DNA of 27,997 bases from an uncultured Oscillospiraceae bacterium (lineage in GTDB: Bacteria; Bacillota; Clostridia; Oscillospirales; Acutalibacteraceae). Location: assembly GCA_900541975.1 (NCBI GenBank), contig UQLR01000024.1:1-27997 (forward strand), given 5' to 3'. The notes under the pieces are model-generated. The model was not told where the DNA came from, ran no database searches, and was given only the letters and a program-made list of their open reading frames with translations. Each line of letters starts with the position of its first letter. Position 1 is the stretch's first letter. Both the position numbers and the translations under genes were made by a program. Shown here piece by piece: positions 1 through 8,161 of the stretch.

Positions 1-1606
1 GCTCCCCGGCAGATGTAATTTGGGGGAACGTGAGCGCAACAGAAAGCGCGCCGTTTAAAGCCTGCGCTGCAAGCTCTTCCTGCGTATAGGTTTGCTGCGC
101 AATCTGCGTTTCTCCGTCTTTTATTGTCACCACTGCGCTGCCATACCCCGTATACGTATAAATGCCCGCAAAGGCAACGCCGATTTCGCTTGTCGATTCG
201 TCTTTTTCCGCAATCGTAGAGATCGTACCGGTTATATTGACGCACTTTGTATAAAACACTACCGATACCGCAGTGGAGGTTTCGCCGTCTGTGTTCGTCC
301 TTGCATACAGGTAGCGATGCGTTGCGCCAACTGTGTTGTCGCCGGATATGCTGTTAAACACCAGCGACGGGTCTTTTACATATTCTGTCTGCGCACCCGA
401 CTGATTGCCGATTGCATATTCCACATAAGTGGTTTCACTTTCGGCAAGCCCCTCGGGCAGGGATGCAGACGCTGTAATTTTGGCAGTTTTTCCGGAATAA
501 TACTGAAGGGGAGACGCCGCTGAGGTACCATCTCCTGTAACAATGTTATCGCCGGGGGTAAAGGTAAGGCCTGTTGGCGCAGCAGGGCCATCCTCTGTAA
601 CCGTTAACGTTTGTACCGGACCGGGCGTATAAACTCTGCCGTCTGTAATACAAGACTGAATTGTAATCTTCCGGCCCGCGGTATATTTAGAGGTATCCAG
701 CGTGGTTGTATCTGTAATGGACGTAAGCTTTTCACTGGTATAAACCAACTGGTTATCGATATAATATTGAATATATTGATCCGACCCAATCGCCGATGTC
801 GTTGCAGAAGCCGTTGCTGTCAGGTTAATACTGCTTGTTCCTGCGGGGATAGTGGTCTGGCTCAATGAAAAATCTGTAATTTTTGTAGCATGAATCGTTT
901 GATCCGCTCCCAAAATATAACAGTCCCCCGCGATGGGAGGATCGAGCAAAAAATCGCCCTCCCAGCTGTCATTATCCGTTATCCTGTAAATACCTTCCGC
1001 CGGAACATTGACATAGCCCAGATTTTTAACCGACGTGCCGCCCACTGTGGTATTGCTGGCAAGAATTGTCGCAGCCTGGTTTTGCGTACCAGTCACACCC
1101 AGATCATTCCCGGTATAGCTTGAAACAACCCCTATGTAAAACATTGCATTTGTGCCGTTTAAAACTGCGGCGGGGGCTTCTCCCGGCTGCGTGGTTGCAG
1201 GGATATACGCACTTGTGCTGACAGTCGCATTATTCTGGTTAGAGTCAGCCCTATACACTGTTGTAGAATTATTCAGCAACGGTGTAGCATTGCCACCTGC
1301 AGTTTGACTACTTCCCCATGAAGTGCCCTGTAGGAATATTACATAATCATGAGCATTCGTAGTTGTATACTCCCATAGATTGGAATAATTGGGATTATCC
1401 GTCACTCTTGTCATCGCCACAGGCCCCGCAGTGTTGGTCCCGTAAAGATAAATCCCAACTGAATTCCAGTTTGTCGTCGTGTTGTCATAATAGACTGTCA
1501 CACCAGATGACGCCGCGCTGGACGTGATTGTGCCAGCAGAGAATACCGACACTAACATCAGCAGCGACAGCAAAATGCTGACCGACCGTCTTGCCATTTT
1601 TTTCAT
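1..1606 (-). CDS. Secreted multidomain protein with starch-binding-like module (3' end cut by window)
   Basis: The frame is open from an ATG at 1606 to the left edge (535 codons), so the C-terminus is not visible. The start is supported by AAGGAGG about 7 nt upstream. Residues 1-32 are a classic signal peptide: basic MKKMARR, a Leu/Val-rich core, then small residues. Residues about 36-118 resemble a CBM25/26 starch-binding module, with VYYDN near the start, a Trp after TTTN, an internal LWEYTTT and a VIFLQG strand. The rest is Thr/Ser-rich beta-type sequence that looks like two or three Ig-like repeats (for example around YIQYYIDNQLVY and YVEYAIGNQSGA). It has its own promoter and is separated from the antiporter by about 300 bp, so it is likely a separate unit. 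The role is probably cell-surface or extracellular polysaccharide binding; no catalytic domain is visible. The secreted call is strong, the CBM call moderate. Confidence 0.82.
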   Translation of the reverse strand, partial: MKKMARRSVSILLSLLMLVSVFSAGTITSSAASSGVTVYYDNTTTNWNSVGIYLYGTNTAGPVAMTRVTDNPNYSNLWEYTTTNAHDYVIFLQGTSWGSSQTAGGNATPLLNNSTTVYRADSNQNNATVSTSAYIPATTQPGEAPAAVLNGTNAMFYIGVVSSYTGNDLGVTGTQNQAATILASNTTVGGTSVKNLGYVNVPAEGIYRITDNDSWEGDFLLDPPIAGDCYILGADQTIHATKITDFSLSQTTIPAGTSSINLTATASATTSAIGSDQYIQYYIDNQLVYTSEKLTSITDTTTLDTSKYTAGRKITIQSCITDGRVYTPGPVQTLTVTEDGPAAPTGLTFTPGDNIVTGDGTSAASPLQYYSGKTAKITASASLPEGLAESETTYVEYAIGNQSGAQTEYVKDPSLVFNSISGDNTVGATHRYLYARTNTDGETSTAVSVVFYTKCVNITGTISTIAEKDESTSEIGVAFAGIYTYTGYGSAVVTIKDGETQIAQQTYTQEELAAQALNGALSVALTFPQITSAGE

Positions 1607-1640
1607 ATTGTTTTCCTCCTTGAGAATTTCAACCGCAAAT

Positions 1641-1663
1641 AAAAAGAATTGTTCATTCTTTTT
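1641..1663 (-). promoter_or_regulatory. AT-rich hairpin in the leader of the secreted protein
   Basis: Perfect 9-bp inverted repeat AAAAAGAAT / ATTCTTTTT with a 5-nt loop, lying between the predicted transcription start and the ribosome binding site at about 1612-1618. On the minus strand the 3' arm ends in a T run, so it could be a weak attenuator or a transcript-stabilising hairpin. The stem has little G+C, so termination would be inefficient. Confidence 0.45.
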
Positions 1664-1773
1664 GTGCAAGGCGCACGAACGCCCATGAATCTTAGTTAAT
1701 ATTATAGAGTATAACGGCAAAAAATACAAGAGAAATGACAGAAAAATACAATTCTTGTGCACTTTTTGTGCAA
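1658..1773 (-). promoter_or_regulatory. Direct repeats TTGCACAAAAAG flanking a promoter (candidate operator)
   Basis: On the minus strand the 12-mer TTGCACAAAAAG occurs exactly twice, at 1773-1762 and 1669-1658, with a related TGCACAAGAAT at 1761-1751. One copy lies upstream of the -35 box and the other just downstream of the predicted transcription start, which is the arrangement of a bipartite operator. No regulator gene is visible nearby, so the function is inference. Confidence 0.4.
1701..1729 (-). promoter_or_regulatory. Sigma-A-type promoter for the secreted CBM-like protein
   Basis: On the minus strand TTGTAT (1729-1724) is followed after exactly 17 nt by a perfect TATAAT (1706-1701). 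Transcription would start near 1694, giving a leader of about 88 nt before the ATG at 1606. Nothing else gene-like is seen in the 1607-1909 gap. Confidence 0.7.
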
Positions 1774-1909
1774 CATATATAAAATTAAAAAACTTTCCCT
1801 TCACGGAGCAAGTATATAAATTTATTTTTTATTGTTCAGCACAATTATACATTATCCCATATTTTTTTCCTGTTTTTTCCTTTTATTGCTTTGGTTTTAC
1901 CATTTGCAT

Positions 1910-3511
1910 TTATTCGTCATAACCACTGAGTACAAGAATATCGCCGCTGTGAATTTTTGTCGTTCCGTTTGGTACAACTGTCTTTCCATTTTCTTTTTTT
2001 ACCAGAATAATAAGAGCATGCTCCGGCAGGGAAATATCCCTGATCGTCTTGCCCTCCCACGGATCGCCATGATCCACTGTCATTTCCGTAAGACGCGATA
2101 TTTTATCATCTCTGTAAACCGCTCCGCTGATAACAAGCGTATCGCCGGCTGTAATCACCGTATTTCCATTTGGTACAATTTGCTCGTCCCCGCGCCTGAT
2201 CATAACGACCAATGTATCTGCCACCAAATTGAGCTGTCCAATGGTTTTTCCTTCCCAGGGATGTCCCTGCGGCACTTTTGTTTTGATCAGCTGTACATCC
2301 ACTTCCTCCTGATAGTCGTTGAAAGTCTTAAAAACATTGGATTCTGCATCAACCATAGAAAGTTTTTTTGCAATTAAAGGCAGCAGCGTCCCCTGAAAAG
2401 CAACAGACAGTAACGCTACGCAAAACGCAATATGGAAAACGTCTGTTTTCGTATAGGCTTTACTGACTGTCGCCATGATCGCAAAAACAATGGCCGCCGC
2501 CCCCCGTAAACCCGACCAGGACACAAGCAGTTGCTGGCGCAGCGGCGCCCGGACCGGCGTAAGGATCAAAAAGACCGCCGCCGGCCTTGCTATAAAGGTA
2601 AGGAAAAGCGCAATAAGTATGGAGGGCAATAAAATTTGCGGGATCTGCGAAGGAAACGCCAGAAGGCCCAGTAAAAAAAAGATAACGATCTGTGAAAGGC
2701 CTGTTATGCCGTCAAAAAAATGCACAAGGGGAACTTTATTTTTAATTCTGCTGTTTCCTAAAATCATACCTGCAATATAAACGGAAAGATACCCGTTTCC
2801 GCCTACAAGAGAAGGCAGCGCATAGGATAAAACGGCCATTGCAAGAACGAACATGGCGTCAAGGCCGTCGGATGAAAACCAACGACGGCGCAGCACAAAA
2901 ACAGACAGCAGTGCCAGACCTGCGCCAAACAACACACCAAATATAACTTGTGCAAACACCATATACAATATGGTATCCGCACCCTTTCCCTCCATAATGG
3001 TAAGAATGATCATTGTCAGCATATAGGCTGCCGGATCGTTGCTTCCACTTTCCACTTCCAGCAAAGACGCGGTATTGTCTTTTAAGTCCAGTTTTTTTGA
3101 ACGCAAAACAGAAAACACGGAAGCTGCGTCGGTAGAACTGATCACAGCACCGACAAGCATACTTTCCAGAAAAGAAAAACCTACTACATAATAGCAAAAC
3201 AGTCCTGTGAGCAAGGCTGTTATAACAACCCCAAGCGTGGAAAGTGCAACCGCTTTGCCAATGACAGGCTTTGCCATTCTCCAGTTTGTCCCAAATCCGC
3301 CGTAAAACATAATAAAAATCAGCGCGACCGAGCATATCTGTTCTGCAAAATTATAATTATCAAATGGAATTTTTAAAATTCCGTCGGAGCCAAACAGCAT
3401 ACCCAACACAATAAAAATTAACAGAGCAGGCACGCCCAGTCTTCCGGACAGCCTGCTCGAAGCAATACATACTAAAATAATTACCGCCGCCAGCAGCAAG
3501 CTTACTGTCAT
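1910..3511 (-). CDS. Potassium/proton antiporter, CPA1 (NhaP2/CvrA-like) with two RCK-C modules
   Basis: 533-aa integral membrane protein of the CPA1 cation/proton antiporter family. About a dozen hydrophobic helices span residues 3-385. SSTDAA at 125-130 and ESGSND at 154-159 are the conserved core motifs; the Asn158-Asp159 pair is the expected ion-binding site. The C-terminus carries two consecutive RCK-C (TrkA-C) modules, about 405-464 and 473-533, recognisable by the repeated HPWEGKTI / DPWEGKTI, VPNG and GDTLV / GDILV elements. Such modules gate transport in response to ligands or nucleotides in related proteins. The ATG at 3511 is chosen because AAGGAGG lies 9 nt upstream; an in-frame extension to 3586 has no such site and adds a non-membrane leader. 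The likely job is K+ and pH homeostasis. Substrate preference (K+ or Na+) cannot be read from sequence. Confidence 0.92.
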   Translation of the reverse strand: MTVSLLLAAVIILVCIASSRLSGRLGVPALLIFIVLGMLFGSDGILKIPFDNYNFAEQICSVALIFIMFYGGFGTNWRMAKPVIGKAVALSTLGVVITALLTGLFCYYVVGFSFLESMLVGAVISSTDAASVFSVLRSKKLDLKDNTASLLEVESGSNDPAAYMLTMIILTIMEGKGADTILYMVFAQVIFGVLFGAGLALLSVFVLRRRWFSSDGLDAMFVLAMAVLSYALPSLVGGNGYLSVYIAGMILGNSRIKNKVPLVHFFDGITGLSQIVIFFLLGLLAFPSQIPQILLPSILIALFLTFIARPAAVFLILTPVRAPLRQQLLVSWSGLRGAAAIVFAIMATVSKAYTKTDVFHIAFCVALLSVAFQGTLLPLIAKKLSMVDAESNVFKTFNDYQEEVDVQLIKTKVPQGHPWEGKTIGQLNLVADTLVVMIRRGDEQIVPNGNTVITAGDTLVISGAVYRDDKISRLTEMTVDHGDPWEGKTIRDISLPEHALIILVKKENGKTVVPNGTTKIHSGDILVLSGYDE

Positions 3512-3556
3512 ATATCTCTGCCTCCTTGCAGCTTGATTTGTTTTCAGCGCAGTGCA

Positions 3557-3586
3557 ATTTAACGCTTTGGCAAGTAAAAATATCAA
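3557..3586 (-). promoter_or_regulatory. Possible promoter for the antiporter gene
   Basis: On the minus strand TTGATA (3586-3581) and TTAAAT (3562-3557) are separated by 18 nt, placing a start about 40 nt before the antiporter ATG. The -10 matches consensus at only 4 of 6 positions. Read-through from the SDR gene just upstream is an alternative. Confidence 0.3.
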
Positions 3587-3610
3587 GTTTGGAAAATAAG
3601 ATTTTTTCCT

Positions 3611-4363
3611 TTATTTTTTCCTTTTTTGCTGTCTGTAAGATATTTTCAGCATGGTTTTCTCGCTGACAAAACGCAGAAAAAATTTTGCAAGTTTCATCTG
3701 CACCCCCGGTATGATGATAAGCTTTCCGTTTATCGCCTTTTCTATGGCATATTGTGCAACTGCATAGCTGTCAAGGCCTTTCAAGCTGAATTTAACATGC
3801 GCAACCTTGTCAAATTCCGTCTTAACCGGGCCCGGGCACAGAACGCTCACACGCACGTTGCTGCCGGTTTGGCGCAGCTCTTCATACAGCGCCTGTGTCA
3901 GGCGCACCACATAGCTTTTGGTGGCGTAATAGCCCGTGAGCATCGGCCCGGCCATAAACCCTGCAAAGGATGCCGTATTTAAAAGAATGCCGCTTCCCCG
4001 CTTTTCAAAATCGCGTACAAAAAGCCTTGTTAAAATATGCACGGCAATCACATTGGTGTGGATCATCCGCAGTTCTTCGTCCAGATCATTTTTCAAAAAT
4101 GTGCCGCAAACGCCAAAACCTGCATTGTTAATCAGCATATCTATTTTTTCATCTTTGGTATTATTATACAGCCTCATGCAGCCTTCTTTTGTAGAAATAT
4201 CTTCACCTATGCAGCGCACATGTACGCCTGCAAACTCTTTCTTTAATGCAAATAACCGGTCTTCTCTTCTTGCAACCAAAATTAAATCCCAGCCTTTTTC
4301 GGCAAGTACTCTTGCCATGTCCCTGCCGATACCGGAACTTGCTCCTGTAATCAATGCTTTCAT
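3611..4363 (-). CDS. Short-chain dehydrogenase/reductase (SDR family), classical type
   Basis: 250-aa cytosolic oxidoreductase with a Rossmann fold. The cofactor-binding TGASSGIG motif is at residues 6-13, NNAG at 79-82, the catalytic Ser at about 132 in NTASFAG, and the YxxxK motif is Tyr145/Lys149 in YYATK. PGPVKTEF after the active site is also typical of the family. An Arg pair after the second strand (VARR) suggests NADP(H) preference. The ATG at 4363 is chosen because translation then begins directly at the first Rossmann strand and AGAGGCG lies upstream; the longer in-frame version to 4417 adds 18 non-conserved residues. The substrate is unknown; relatives include DltE-like and acyl-carbonyl reductases. 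It ends 99 bp before the antiporter ATG, without a visible terminator. Confidence 0.9.
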   Translation of the reverse strand: MKALITGASSGIGRDMARVLAEKGWDLILVARREDRLFALKKEFAGVHVRCIGEDISTKEGCMRLYNNTKDEKIDMLINNAGFGVCGTFLKNDLDEELRMIHTNVIAVHILTRLFVRDFEKRGSGILLNTASFAGFMAGPMLTGYYATKSYVVRLTQALYEELRQTGSNVRVSVLCPGPVKTEFDKVAHVKFSLKGLDSYAVAQYAIEKAINGKLIIIPGVQMKLAKFFLRFVSEKTMLKISYRQQKRKK

Positions 4364-4417
4364 ACTGTAACGCCTCTTCCATAAATTGGTTCTGTTATAG
4401 TATACGCTCAGACGCAC

Positions 4418-4849
4418 GGCTTAAATTTCTTCAAAAGTATTTTTCTTATATTATAATAAAAAATAGTATTTGAATTTGTGGTATCAAAAATTATTAACCT
4501 GAAAAAGCCTTGAGAATACTGACCTTTTCACAGGTTAAGACACGCAAGGCAGCATTAATTTTTAACACTTTGGCGCCCAAATGGCGCCTAAATTTCTTAT
4601 GGCTATATAAAGCAAATATAAGGAAATACCACACTGTTTGAGAGCGAGAGCACTTGTTGCTTTCTCCCTCTTGTCTGCCATACAAGCAGAGGCAGACGCA
4701 CTTGGGTGGTGGACGTAGTGCGTTCATTTTGACCGTTGGCGAGCGTGAATGGCTCTGCTGCTTTGTAAAGGCAAAAACGATAATAGATAAATTCACAGTT
4801 TTGTGTTATTATCATAGAAATTGATAAATATGAGTTTGGAGGAAATTTC
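4418..4849. repeat. Gene-free, hairpin-rich block; possible dispersed or mobile-element-derived sequence
   Basis: No convincing gene is present. Minus frames are open at 4494-4796 and 4603-4962, but they lack good start signals and have low-complexity, cysteine/arginine-rich composition. Four hairpins lie in a row: GGCGCC-CAAAT-GGCGCC at 4572-4588, an imperfect GAGAGCA/TGCTTTCTC at about 4645-4665, TCTGCC/GGCAGA at 4674-4696, and ACGCACT/AGTGCGT at 4696-4723. The translated look of this block reminds me of short conserved hypothetical proteins scattered in clostridial genomes, but that is recollection and was not checked. It could be a dispersed repeat or an RNA leader for the + strand gene. 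Confidence 0.4.
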
Positions 4850-5197
4850 ATGCACAGATTTGATAATAGTTTCTGGAGTGCATTAGATGCCTTAGTCGGC
4901 AAATCAGAAATCATCATAGATAGGCCAAAAGGAACTGCACATCCCAAATACCCTGATTCCATTTATAAAGTCCATTATGGGTATTTGAAAGATACCGCAT
5001 CCATGGATGGTGCAGGGATAGACGTATGGGTCGGGACGAATGGAAAAAAAATAGATGCGATTATGTGTACTGTTGATTTAATGAAAAGAGATTCTGAAAT
5101 TAAAATACTGATAGGTTGCACGGAAGAAGAAAAGGCTATTATATACGAAACCCACAATGAAACACAGTACATGAAAGGAATTCTAATTCGTCGATAA
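4850..5197 (+). CDS. Inorganic pyrophosphatase-like small protein, catalytic residues changed
   Basis: 115 aa, the only convincing + strand gene in the window. TTTGGAGGAAATTTC before the ATG is a good ribosome binding site. The sequence follows the family I pyrophosphatase fold: a RPKGTAHPKYPD segment (residues 25-36), YGYLKDT (43-49), MDGAGIDVWV (52-61) and a VDLMKRDSEIKI strand (75-86). It is clearly shorter than the usual roughly 170-aa enzyme. The metal-binding DxDPxD signature reads D53-G-A-G-I-D58, with the central Asp replaced by Ala, and the second acidic cluster (DExGxD in the enzyme) is reduced to KRDSEI. Pyrophosphate hydrolysis is therefore doubtful; it may be a non-canonical or regulatory homologue. 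Hairpin-rich flanks and opposite orientation suggest it arrived separately from its neighbours. A short-leader promoter (TTGTGT, 18 nt, TAAATA) is possible but weak. Confidence 0.8.
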   Translation: MHRFDNSFWSALDALVGKSEIIIDRPKGTAHPKYPDSIYKVHYGYLKDTASMDGAGIDVWVGTNGKKIDAIMCTVDLMKRDSEIKILIGCTEEEKAIIYETHNETQYMKGILIRR

Positions 5198-5460
5198 TTT
5201 CATATTTGTGAGGGCCTGGGGCACTCCCAACAGGCAAAAATGAAAGGCATTTTCACGGGAAGGATACCCTTTTCCTGTGCTTATTACGAAACTTTTAGCA
5301 AAGGAATGGATACTGTAAACGAATTGCGTTTTTCTTTGTGGTGCCAAAATGGCGCCCGGTTGTGCAAAACCAACTCAGACGGCGTTATGAGAAGATACAA
5401 GCTGGAACAGGAAAGCCTTTGAAAATTCAAGATTTTCCCCTACTTCTATAAACACTTGCA
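5198..5460. repeat. Hairpin-rich flank downstream of the pyrophosphatase-like gene, with a small doubtful ORF
   Basis: The block holds a bulged hairpin GCCTGGGG-CACT-CCC-AA-CAGGC at 5214-5235 just after the stop codon, an imperfect hairpin at about 5254-5279, and GGTGCC-AAAAT-GGCGCC at 5340-5356. The last closely resembles the GGCGCC-CAAAT-GGCGCC hairpin on the other side of the gene, in the same orientation. A 60-codon + strand frame (5240-5422) has no good ribosome binding site; its end, with LCKTNSDGVMRRYKLEQESL, seems familiar from hypothetical proteins next to clostridial mobile elements, but I cannot verify this. No transposase or clear target duplication is visible. Confidence 0.35.
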
Positions 5461-5494
5461 AGAAGTTACAAGACAAATTTTATCTATATTAATA

Positions 5495-5531
5495 AAAAAT
5501 GCAAAAAGGAATATCTCCCTTTTGCATTTTT
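5495..5531 (-). terminator. Bidirectional intrinsic terminator at the end of the polysaccharide cluster
   Basis: A 12-bp perfect stem (AAAAATGCAAAA with TTTTGCATTTTT) is extended by G-C pairs around a small loop and has T runs on both strands. It lies 27 bp after the flippase stop codon and can also end transcription from the + strand islet. Confidence 0.8.
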
Positions 5532-5557
5532 CATCATCCATATGTACAGAAGCCTGC

Positions 5558-6928
5558 CTAAAACCCTGGAACCATGTGAAAAAAATACAAAACCGCGCGG
5601 ATTAATTCTGACCCTGCCAATATGGTTCCCATATAGGCCAGTACGTGCATAAGGTATTTTTTTCGGGATATATTCAGCACTTTTAAGATTGCACAAAAAT
5701 AAATAATATTAATAATTACAAAAGTAACAACAAGCAGCACAAGCCCCACGTTTAAATGATCAAACAGGAACTTTCCGGCAGCCAGGCTTAACGCAACGGC
5801 GCAGGAAAGCGCCACAAAAGACAGCATAGAATACTGTTGCTTGTCGATTGTAATGGTAATCCCCTGCATGGTGGTCATTAAAAACATAAAAAAGCACTGC
5901 AGGGCTAAAATCCGCAGCATACTGCCGGCCTCAAGCCATTGCTCACCAAGGAAAAACGTCAGCACCACATCGCCTACAGACATCAGCAGAATAATCGGTA
6001 CCGCGGCTACTTTCATAACGCCTGTCAGCGTTTTATAGACAAATGCGCCCAACTGCTCTCCTCTTCTTTTCATGTCTGTCGTGGTCTGGTAAAACACCCT
6101 TCCTATAGCGTTTGCAAGAAGCGTAATAGGGATCTGTAACACACGCACCGTAATGGAATAATATCCCAGAACCGTCGTGCCAAAAAAAGCCCGGATCAAC
6201 ATCACCGGAAGCTGGTCTTTAAAGACTGTAATGATATTGGTCGGCATCTGATAAAGTACAAAACGTTTTTTCTCCTTAAAAACATCTTTATACGCCTTAA
6301 AACGAAACAAAAACATTTTCTTTGGCAAAAAACGCTTCATATGAATCAGCGTTAAAAGCTGCCCGATGATCCATCCGATAAAATAGCCATACTCTTTAAA
6401 TCCAAGCACGCCAAGTAAAATACCGACAACTCCAAACGAGGCGTTGTTAATAATCGGGTTTTTCATCAGTACTTTATATTCGCTCATTCTATTAAGCCAG
6501 GAATAACACACCTGGGTCTGCTGCAGCGTAAAAACAGCCACCAATATAAACACGCCCAGAAACCATGGACTGACAATCATATCGTCAGAGGGAAACAGCG
6601 TATAATAGCCAAAGATTACAGCCCCGCTTATAATGCTGACACTAAGGCCGATCGTACTGATTACGCGGTAAACCTGGAGCATCCCTTCTTCAGTATCCTC
6701 CATCATAATTGAGCGGATCAGCCCGGCGTCTGAAAAAGCGTTAATAACCGTAGCGATGGTGTTGAGGATGGCCCATACGCCAATCACCTCCGCTCCGTAA
6801 AGGCGTGTAAAAACAGGAAGCGTAATAAAGGACACCGCCTGGCCGATCAGCGTACCCGAAGAAATCCTGAACACATTTTTCAACCCGCTGGAACCTTGCA
6901 GTTTCTTTTTGATTTGATCTATACGCAT
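5558..6928 (-). CDS. Polysaccharide/oligosaccharide flippase, Wzx-like (MOP superfamily)
   Basis: 456-aa polytopic membrane protein with about 12-14 hydrophobic helices and the N-terminal pattern of Wzx/RfbX proteins: a short basic leader, then FRISSGTLIGQAVSFITLP and TRLYG. Such proteins flip undecaprenyl-diphosphate-linked repeat units to the outer membrane face, where the polymerase joins them. The start is supported by AGGAGGG about 11 nt upstream of the ATG. It is the last gene of the cluster, 32 bp after the iron-sulfur protein, and a strong terminator follows its stop. Together with the Wzy-like protein at 14316-15539 and the Wzz/kinase pair, it makes the cluster a Wzx/Wzy-type pathway. 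Specificity for a given sugar unit cannot be predicted. Confidence 0.9.
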   Translation of the reverse strand: MRIDQIKKKLQGSSGLKNVFRISSGTLIGQAVSFITLPVFTRLYGAEVIGVWAILNTIATVINAFSDAGLIRSIMMEDTEEGMLQVYRVISTIGLSVSIISGAVIFGYYTLFPSDDMIVSPWFLGVFILVAVFTLQQTQVCYSWLNRMSEYKVLMKNPIINNASFGVVGILLGVLGFKEYGYFIGWIIGQLLTLIHMKRFLPKKMFLFRFKAYKDVFKEKKRFVLYQMPTNIITVFKDQLPVMLIRAFFGTTVLGYYSITVRVLQIPITLLANAIGRVFYQTTTDMKRRGEQLGAFVYKTLTGVMKVAAVPIILLMSVGDVVLTFFLGEQWLEAGSMLRILALQCFFMFLMTTMQGITITIDKQQYSMLSFVALSCAVALSLAAGKFLFDHLNVGLVLLVVTFVIINIIYFCAILKVLNISRKKYLMHVLAYMGTILAGSELIRAVLYFFHMVPGF

Positions 6929-6960
6929 ATGCCGGCCTTCCCTCCTGTCTGTCCTGTTTT

Positions 6961-8118
6961 TTATTTTTTCAATAATCTGGCGGCGCTCCTTTTTAAGGAA
7001 CGGTATGCCTTTTTATAAAACGGTTTACGGATATATTTTTTCATAACATAAGCATACCCGTTTTGCATATAGTCCCTGTAAAACAAGTCGCGCTTTGGGG
7101 ATTTTTGCGGCGGCGCCTTCAAATTGGGGCGGATCGCCGTTTCCAGCGGCATCTGCACAGACAAAAAGGCATGGCTAATCTGGCTCCATATGACGTTTCC
7201 CTTGTCGCTGTTGATTAAAATCTTCGATATACCACGGCTTTTTACAAGCGGTGGGGGGAAATTTTCAACACCCCAGTAATCGCCTGCAGTAAAATCAGAA
7301 TATCTTTGTAAATGCGTGTACAGGCAATTATGGCAGGAATGTCTGGTCGCCATATGCGATAAAAACAAAGAAAAATATTCGTCTTTATCGGAAGGAAAAA
7401 CCGCGTTTTTCGCCGTGTCTGCAAAAGAATGGCTGATATAAAACTCTCCCCAGCCCCTGCTTTTATCCCGCAGATCAATTTGTGTCAACGTATCGGCGTT
7501 TTTATCCTGTATGCTTGCAACATAATCGGCAAAAATACGCGGGGAGGGAACGCCATAGCACACCACGTCTACTGTAATCAGATTCTCATAATCTTTGTTT
7601 AAAAACTGGTACAGCCCGCCGATCTGACAGGGCGTTCCCGTAAACAGAACGGTTGTCCCCTTTTTCAAAAAACGCGCCGCCTCTTTATAAGAATCGCCCA
7701 TTTCACTTTGTACATATTTGGATTTTTGGAACGCCATACATTCCGCAAGCGTTTGCGCACATGTATGGTGGACTTTCATGTTTTCATCATAACCGGCGCC
7801 AAACACCACGCCGCCATTTTGAATCACATATTCCGTAAGTGTCTGGCAAAAGCCGCCTGAGGTACTCCCCATACATTGCCTTGCGTTTTTACTCTGTACG
7901 GCATATACCTGCGGCTGCGCACAGGTCTGCTTTATTTTCTTTTCCTGCAAATACTGGCAGGCCCGTATACATAATCCGCAGTGGATACAGGCCTGCTGAT
8001 CGACCTGCGGATACAGAAAGCCCTCCTCGTCGGGCCTCATCTCAATGCAATTGTGCGGGCAAATATTCGCACAGGCGCTGCAGCCGCAGCATTTGCTTTG
8101 ATCTTTTACTTCAATCAT
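6961..8118 (-). CDS. FrhB-like iron-sulfur protein (coenzyme F420 hydrogenase/dehydrogenase beta family), copy 2
   Basis: 385 aa. Two 4Fe-4S ferredoxin motifs open the protein: Cys10, 13, 16, 20 (CGCSAC..ICP) and Cys44, 47, 50, 54. They are followed by the F420 hydrogenase beta-type N- and C-terminal domains with GTPCQIGGLY, VVCYGVPSP, RDKSRGWG and GDYWG. A further CHNC pair lies before the last of these. It has exactly the same length as its upstream neighbour (8162-9319) and is clearly a tandem paralogue. ATG 8118 has GAGAGGAAG upstream. Members of this family often sit beside polysaccharide pyruvyltransferases in capsule and exopolysaccharide clusters, as here; the reaction there is not established, and F420 itself need not be involved. 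A redox step on a sugar or on a polymer substituent is inference. Confidence 0.88.
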   Translation of the reverse strand: MIEVKDQSKCCGCSACANICPHNCIEMRPDEEGFLYPQVDQQACIHCGLCIRACQYLQEKKIKQTCAQPQVYAVQSKNARQCMGSTSGGFCQTLTEYVIQNGGVVFGAGYDENMKVHHTCAQTLAECMAFQKSKYVQSEMGDSYKEAARFLKKGTTVLFTGTPCQIGGLYQFLNKDYENLITVDVVCYGVPSPRIFADYVASIQDKNADTLTQIDLRDKSRGWGEFYISHSFADTAKNAVFPSDKDEYFSLFLSHMATRHSCHNCLYTHLQRYSDFTAGDYWGVENFPPPLVKSRGISKILINSDKGNVIWSQISHAFLSVQMPLETAIRPNLKAPPQKSPKRDLFYRDYMQNGYAYVMKKYIRKPFYKKAYRSLKRSAARLLKK

Positions 8119-8161
8119 AGCATACTTCCTCTCAAAACACGTGCAAAATCACATGGCGCCG

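Noticed and set aside
92..1123. Three + strand open frames opposite the left secreted protein
   Set aside because: Their composition is that of a shadow of a Thr/Ser/Tyr-rich gene; the minus-strand frame has a promoter, a ribosome binding site and a signal peptide.
4494..4962. Two overlapping minus-strand open frames in the hairpin-rich block, one running into the + strand pyrophosphatase-like gene
   Set aside because: No ribosome binding site, no recognisable domain, and the sequence is dominated by inverted repeats; annotated as a repeat-like block instead.
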